Assembly (NCBI GenBank): GCA_003024785.1
Contig: PUQB01000411.1
Span: forward strand, 43,623-107,622
DNA: 64,000 bases
Reading direction: 5' to 3'
Origin: Selaginella tamariscina
Lineage: Eukaryota; Streptophyta; Lycopodiopsida; Selaginellales; Selaginellaceae
The notes beneath the pieces were generated by a model. That model saw nothing but the letters and a program-made list of their open reading frames with translations, was not told the origin of the DNA and did no database searches. Numbering within the stretch: the first letter of the stretch is position 1; each line of letters starts with the position of its first letter. This document shows positions 61,101-64,000 of this stretch, piece after piece. Made by a program: the position numbers and the translations under genes.

Positions 61101-61180
61101 ACGTTATATATTACTTTGGTTACTGGTCATTCACTGATGGTAGCTTATCTTTGCTAGGTTGTTATTCACAATTATGCCAA
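58131..61180 (+). repeat. Diverged tandem copies of segment C and arm sequence
   Basis: Matches to 15,130-16,300 at about 58,380-58,990 and again at 60,650-61,180, both direct. 59,370-59,560 matches 45,010-45,190 (TTTTAAAAAGAAATCTTACA) in the orientation of the right arm. No gene is visible. Confidence 0.55.
59008..59670 (+). repeat. Pair of ~95-bp direct repeats
   Basis: 59,008-59,105 and 59,574-59,670 share TTTATGTGAATAATTAAACTTAATTTGAAGAAATTATTAGC (positions 59,030 on and 59,592 on) and the following AGTAATATATGAAATATCAC almost exactly. The ~470 bp between them is flanked by both copies. Confidence 0.8.
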
Positions 61181-62570
61181 TCCAATGTATAGATACCATG
61201 TAAAATGATATATAATATCTATTAAATAATATAAATACTATGTTATTTATTAAATAACATAGCACAATAATTAATATGTATATATATATATTTGTATCAT
61301 TGATATTTTATTTAAAGTATTTTATACAAGTTTTAAGCCCGAACAAGTATCGTTCAAAAAGACTCTCTTTCTCTCTCATATATAATAATCGACATAAATA
61401 CTCATTCTATATTAATATTATACTTATGTATACATTATTGATATATTCATTTTTATTATTTTATTATTAGTTTTACATGTGTGTATACATATTGATTATG
61501 CATATATATACAAATTCACATTCCATTGCTGGATTCAAAGGGAAAGCTAAATGCAGCAATATTCATTATTTATATAATACAGCTACATAGTACTTATTAT
61601 ACAATATCTTCTGCATATATATATATATATATATATAATCAGTTTTACTGATTATTCATATTGTTGAAGTTGGTTTGCTAGTTATATATTGGCAATTTAT
61701 ATTTTTAAACGGTACTGTAAAGACAATTAAATTTTTTTTTATTCATTTGAATGTCAGGCCACGGAGTCAGACAAACTAGGTTTATTTTAGAGCCTAATTA
61801 AGGTGCCACGTCAGTAAATATGTTTGGTATATACTATAATAAAAGACGTTTACCTCGCTTTTACCTTCTATGCAGTACGTTTAGGGCATATTTTGCAAAC
61901 GACGTCATTTGTTAGTGATAACCTGGCATGCCACCTAATCATCAGTTTAATTATTATTAATCTTATAATTTAAAAGGAGATTAGCTAGATAAATATACTA
62001 ATTAATGTATTTAAGATAAATTAAGCTTCATAAGTGTGAGAAAATACGTGTGTGTACATGCATGTGTTTGTATATACATCTATGACAAGATTTAATGTGT
62101 AAAAATCACATTTTTATTTTTTATTTATATAATTGTGTTCAAATAACTTTATTTTAATATTAAAAATGTTTCAATACTCAATTTGTAAAATATGAGATGC
62201 CACATAATTAAATTTATTTTTTTTAATATATTTTAAGATCATTCATATTCAAATTTAACATTTTAATATTTTTCTTTTTTAAATTAATTTTACACTTTAA
62301 ATTTAATTTTATAATTTCTTCTTAGATATTTTAAGCTAACAAAAACTTAATTCGTTTTTGTGTAATAAAAATAATTTTTTATTCATAAATTAATGTGAAA
62401 AAAAATTAGAAATTACAAAAATATCTTTAACAATTGAAAAAATATAATATAAATATAAAATAAAGAAGCAAGGAGCTTAACTTGTATCGCTTTTGATATT
62501 ATAATAGTGCACATGTCCACCGTTGGTGGACTTAATTATTTATAATAATTATTTAATTTAGTTGTTATTC
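61181..62570. repeat. AT-rich DNA with dispersed repeat fragments
   Basis: 61,790-62,060 contains CCTAATTAAGGTGCCACGTCAGTAAATATG (also at 54,483, with a relic at 8,810) and an inverse match to 7,985-8,100. 62,100-62,250 resembles 9,050-9,210. No gene is visible. Confidence 0.5.
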
Positions 62571-62571
62571 A

Positions 62572-62888
62572 AGATCCAGGCGTGAAGGGAAACTTGATGA
62601 GGCAGAGGACGTATTCGATAAGAAGAGTACGGGGTTAAACCCAACGTGGTTAACTACACCTCATTAATAAACTCTTATGTGCAATTAGGGAGAGTTAAGC
62701 ATGCTTTGCTTTTGTTTAACAGGATGTGTGAGGAAGGTGTTAATGCCAACTCTATAACTTACTTGATTATTTCCAAGGGGTTGAGAAGGTTGAATATGTT
62801 TCATGAGCTCATTGAAGTTGAGAAAAAGATGGGTGGAATTGATTTCTGGAAAGGGTTAAAGGATAAAGTTCTATGGGGAAAAGCTTAA
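62572..62888 (+). pseudogene. PPR protein gene fragment
   Basis: Translation gives SRREGKLDEAEDVFDK, then after a frame change VVNYTSLINSYVQLGRVKHA and LLLFNRMCEEGVNANSITY, typical 35-residue pentatricopeptide helices. PPR proteins bind organelle RNA in plants. Only about two and a half repeats remain. The upstream start is missing, a frame change lies near 62,640, and the C-terminal end (stop at 62,886-62,888) is not PPR-like. AT-rich repeat DNA surrounds it, so it looks like a stranded gene fragment rather than a working gene. Confidence 0.7.
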
Positions 62889-64000
62889 ATGATACAGCTC
62901 TTGTCCAGTGTACGTGCATAACTGTGTGTGTGTGCGGGTGTATTAGTTGAGTCTGGGTAATTTCAATCGTACACATGTATATTAAGTATACCCAAATATA
63001 TTACACTGTAAAATTGAATGATGTATTGTATAGAGAAAAACCTAGACTATACAGTGGGTCTCCCTGTAAAAATATAAACTGAATGATGTATTGTACAGAG
63101 AAACCTGATTATTCCTCTGTCGTGCGACACATGGACACGTGGCACTGACAGAATACGGCGAGAGAATCCCCTAAAAAAAATCTACTATGTTGAAATCAAT
63201 GAGAAAATAATTTGTACCTATACTCTTTCTTTTTGCATGTATATATTGTGCAAAACCAGCATATATATAAGTTGTCTTGTTGTACATTACAATGAATCTG
63301 TGCATGAGAAAGTATGAGATTCACATGAGAAATGTATGTGTTAATAGAATTATGTGTAGGAGAGAAAGTGTGTGAGTGTGTGTTTGTGAAGGATAAAAGT
63401 TTTGTGTGTAGTGTGAAAACGTGTACGTGTGTGTACATGTTAATGAAATTAAATGTATTAAAGAGGAAGTGTGTGAGAGAAATCACACATGCATGTGTGC
63501 TGCAGTAATTATGTCTCTTAAGAAAAAAGTATTATGTAAGAAAAGATGAGCATGTGTATGTTTTAATAAAAGTCTGTGTATGCGGATTTAACCACAAGGG
63601 GTAGTTTGTAAATTAAATACTTAAACAATTGAGATTCTAAGTCTGTTAATTATATATACATGTTTAAGTAAAATTTCATGTCATTAATTAAAATTTATTT
63701 TCTTAATAAAAAATCTCACGTGAAATCATATTTAATGCACACAATGCCACGTCATAGTGAGTATAAAAGGTTAAATGAGTAGGTTTTCTCATACTGCAGA
63801 CTTAGGGATTTTGTTCCGGTTTTGTTTCGGCCGATGTGATTGTGGGATGCTTAATATTTGGTAAGCTGTATATTTCTAAATTTTGATGAAGATTTATAAT
63901 TTTCTTTTCTTTTTCTATTTGTTTATTTTCATCTTTTTTATATAAATTGTGTTGAAAATTTACAGTTTTTAATTTTTTTTATTGTTTAATATCTTTTTTT
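62889..64000. other. AT-rich and TG-rich DNA, no gene recognised
   Basis: A short direct repeat (GAATGATGTATTGTA) occurs at 63,017 and 63,081. 63,290-63,500 is rich in TGTGTG and GAGAGA. No convincing open frame. Confidence 0.5.
63762..63769 (+). promoter_or_regulatory. Possible TATA box
   Basis: TATAAAAG preceded by GCCACGTCATAG about 15 bp upstream, in a locally less repetitive stretch. It could belong to a gene whose body lies beyond the right edge; nothing downstream in the window confirms it. Confidence 0.25.

Overview
The window is AT-rich, repeat-dominated nuclear DNA from a green plant. Plant-type telomere motifs (CCCTAAA)n, a nuclear-style tRNA-Ser(UGA), a pentatricopeptide (PPR) gene fragment, Ty3/gypsy retrotransposons and very short GT-AG introns (about 52-62 bp) all point that way. 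A bryophyte-like or other non-seed streptophyte is my guess, but the sequence does not fix the species. Single-copy genes are almost absent; nearly everything is a mobile element or a duplication.

Layout. (1) 702-~7,500: left part of a large DNA transposon (copy 1), with a terminal inverted repeat (TIR), a DUF7869-like transposase-candidate gene on the minus strand, an array of the 18-bp palindrome GGCGGGATTAATCCCGCC, an AT-rich tandem block and a microsatellite block with interstitial telomere motifs. (2) 8,513-16,570: a duplicated region carrying a small secreted cysteine-rich peptide gene and a tRNA-Ser gene. (3) 16,600-43,485: a nest. A minus-strand Ty3/gypsy element is split by a putative solo LTR, which is itself split by a complete 21.6-kb copy (copy 2) of the DNA transposon (17,296-38,943, flanked by AAGG/AAGG). 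(4) 43,484-49,428: an inverted copy of 8,938-14,994, with a second intact cysteine-rich peptide gene and a decayed tRNA-Ser. (5) 49,632-54,401: a Ty3/gypsy element with two ~209-bp LTRs and a TAACA target duplication. (6) 54,600-64,000: AT-rich and microsatellite DNA with diverged copies of segment 2 and a broken PPR gene.

The most unusual object is the giant transposon. Its left half holds the DUF7869-like gene and the palindrome arrays. Its right half holds a cargo module present twice in tandem: a gene with a ParB/sulfiredoxin-like domain followed by a region resembling the SAM-binding end of a DNA methyltransferase, then an FCP1/HAD-phosphatase-like gene. One variant of the array palindrome lies inside an intron of the ParB-like gene in both tandem copies. 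A repeated palindrome, a ParB-like protein and a methyltransferase-like region on one element suggest a self-contained DNA-recognition system, but every copy seen here has reading-frame breaks and the functional link is inference.

Many breaks are single-base indels, so either pseudogene decay or residual long-read assembly error could explain them. Both cysteine-rich peptide genes are clean, as is one of the two tRNA copies.
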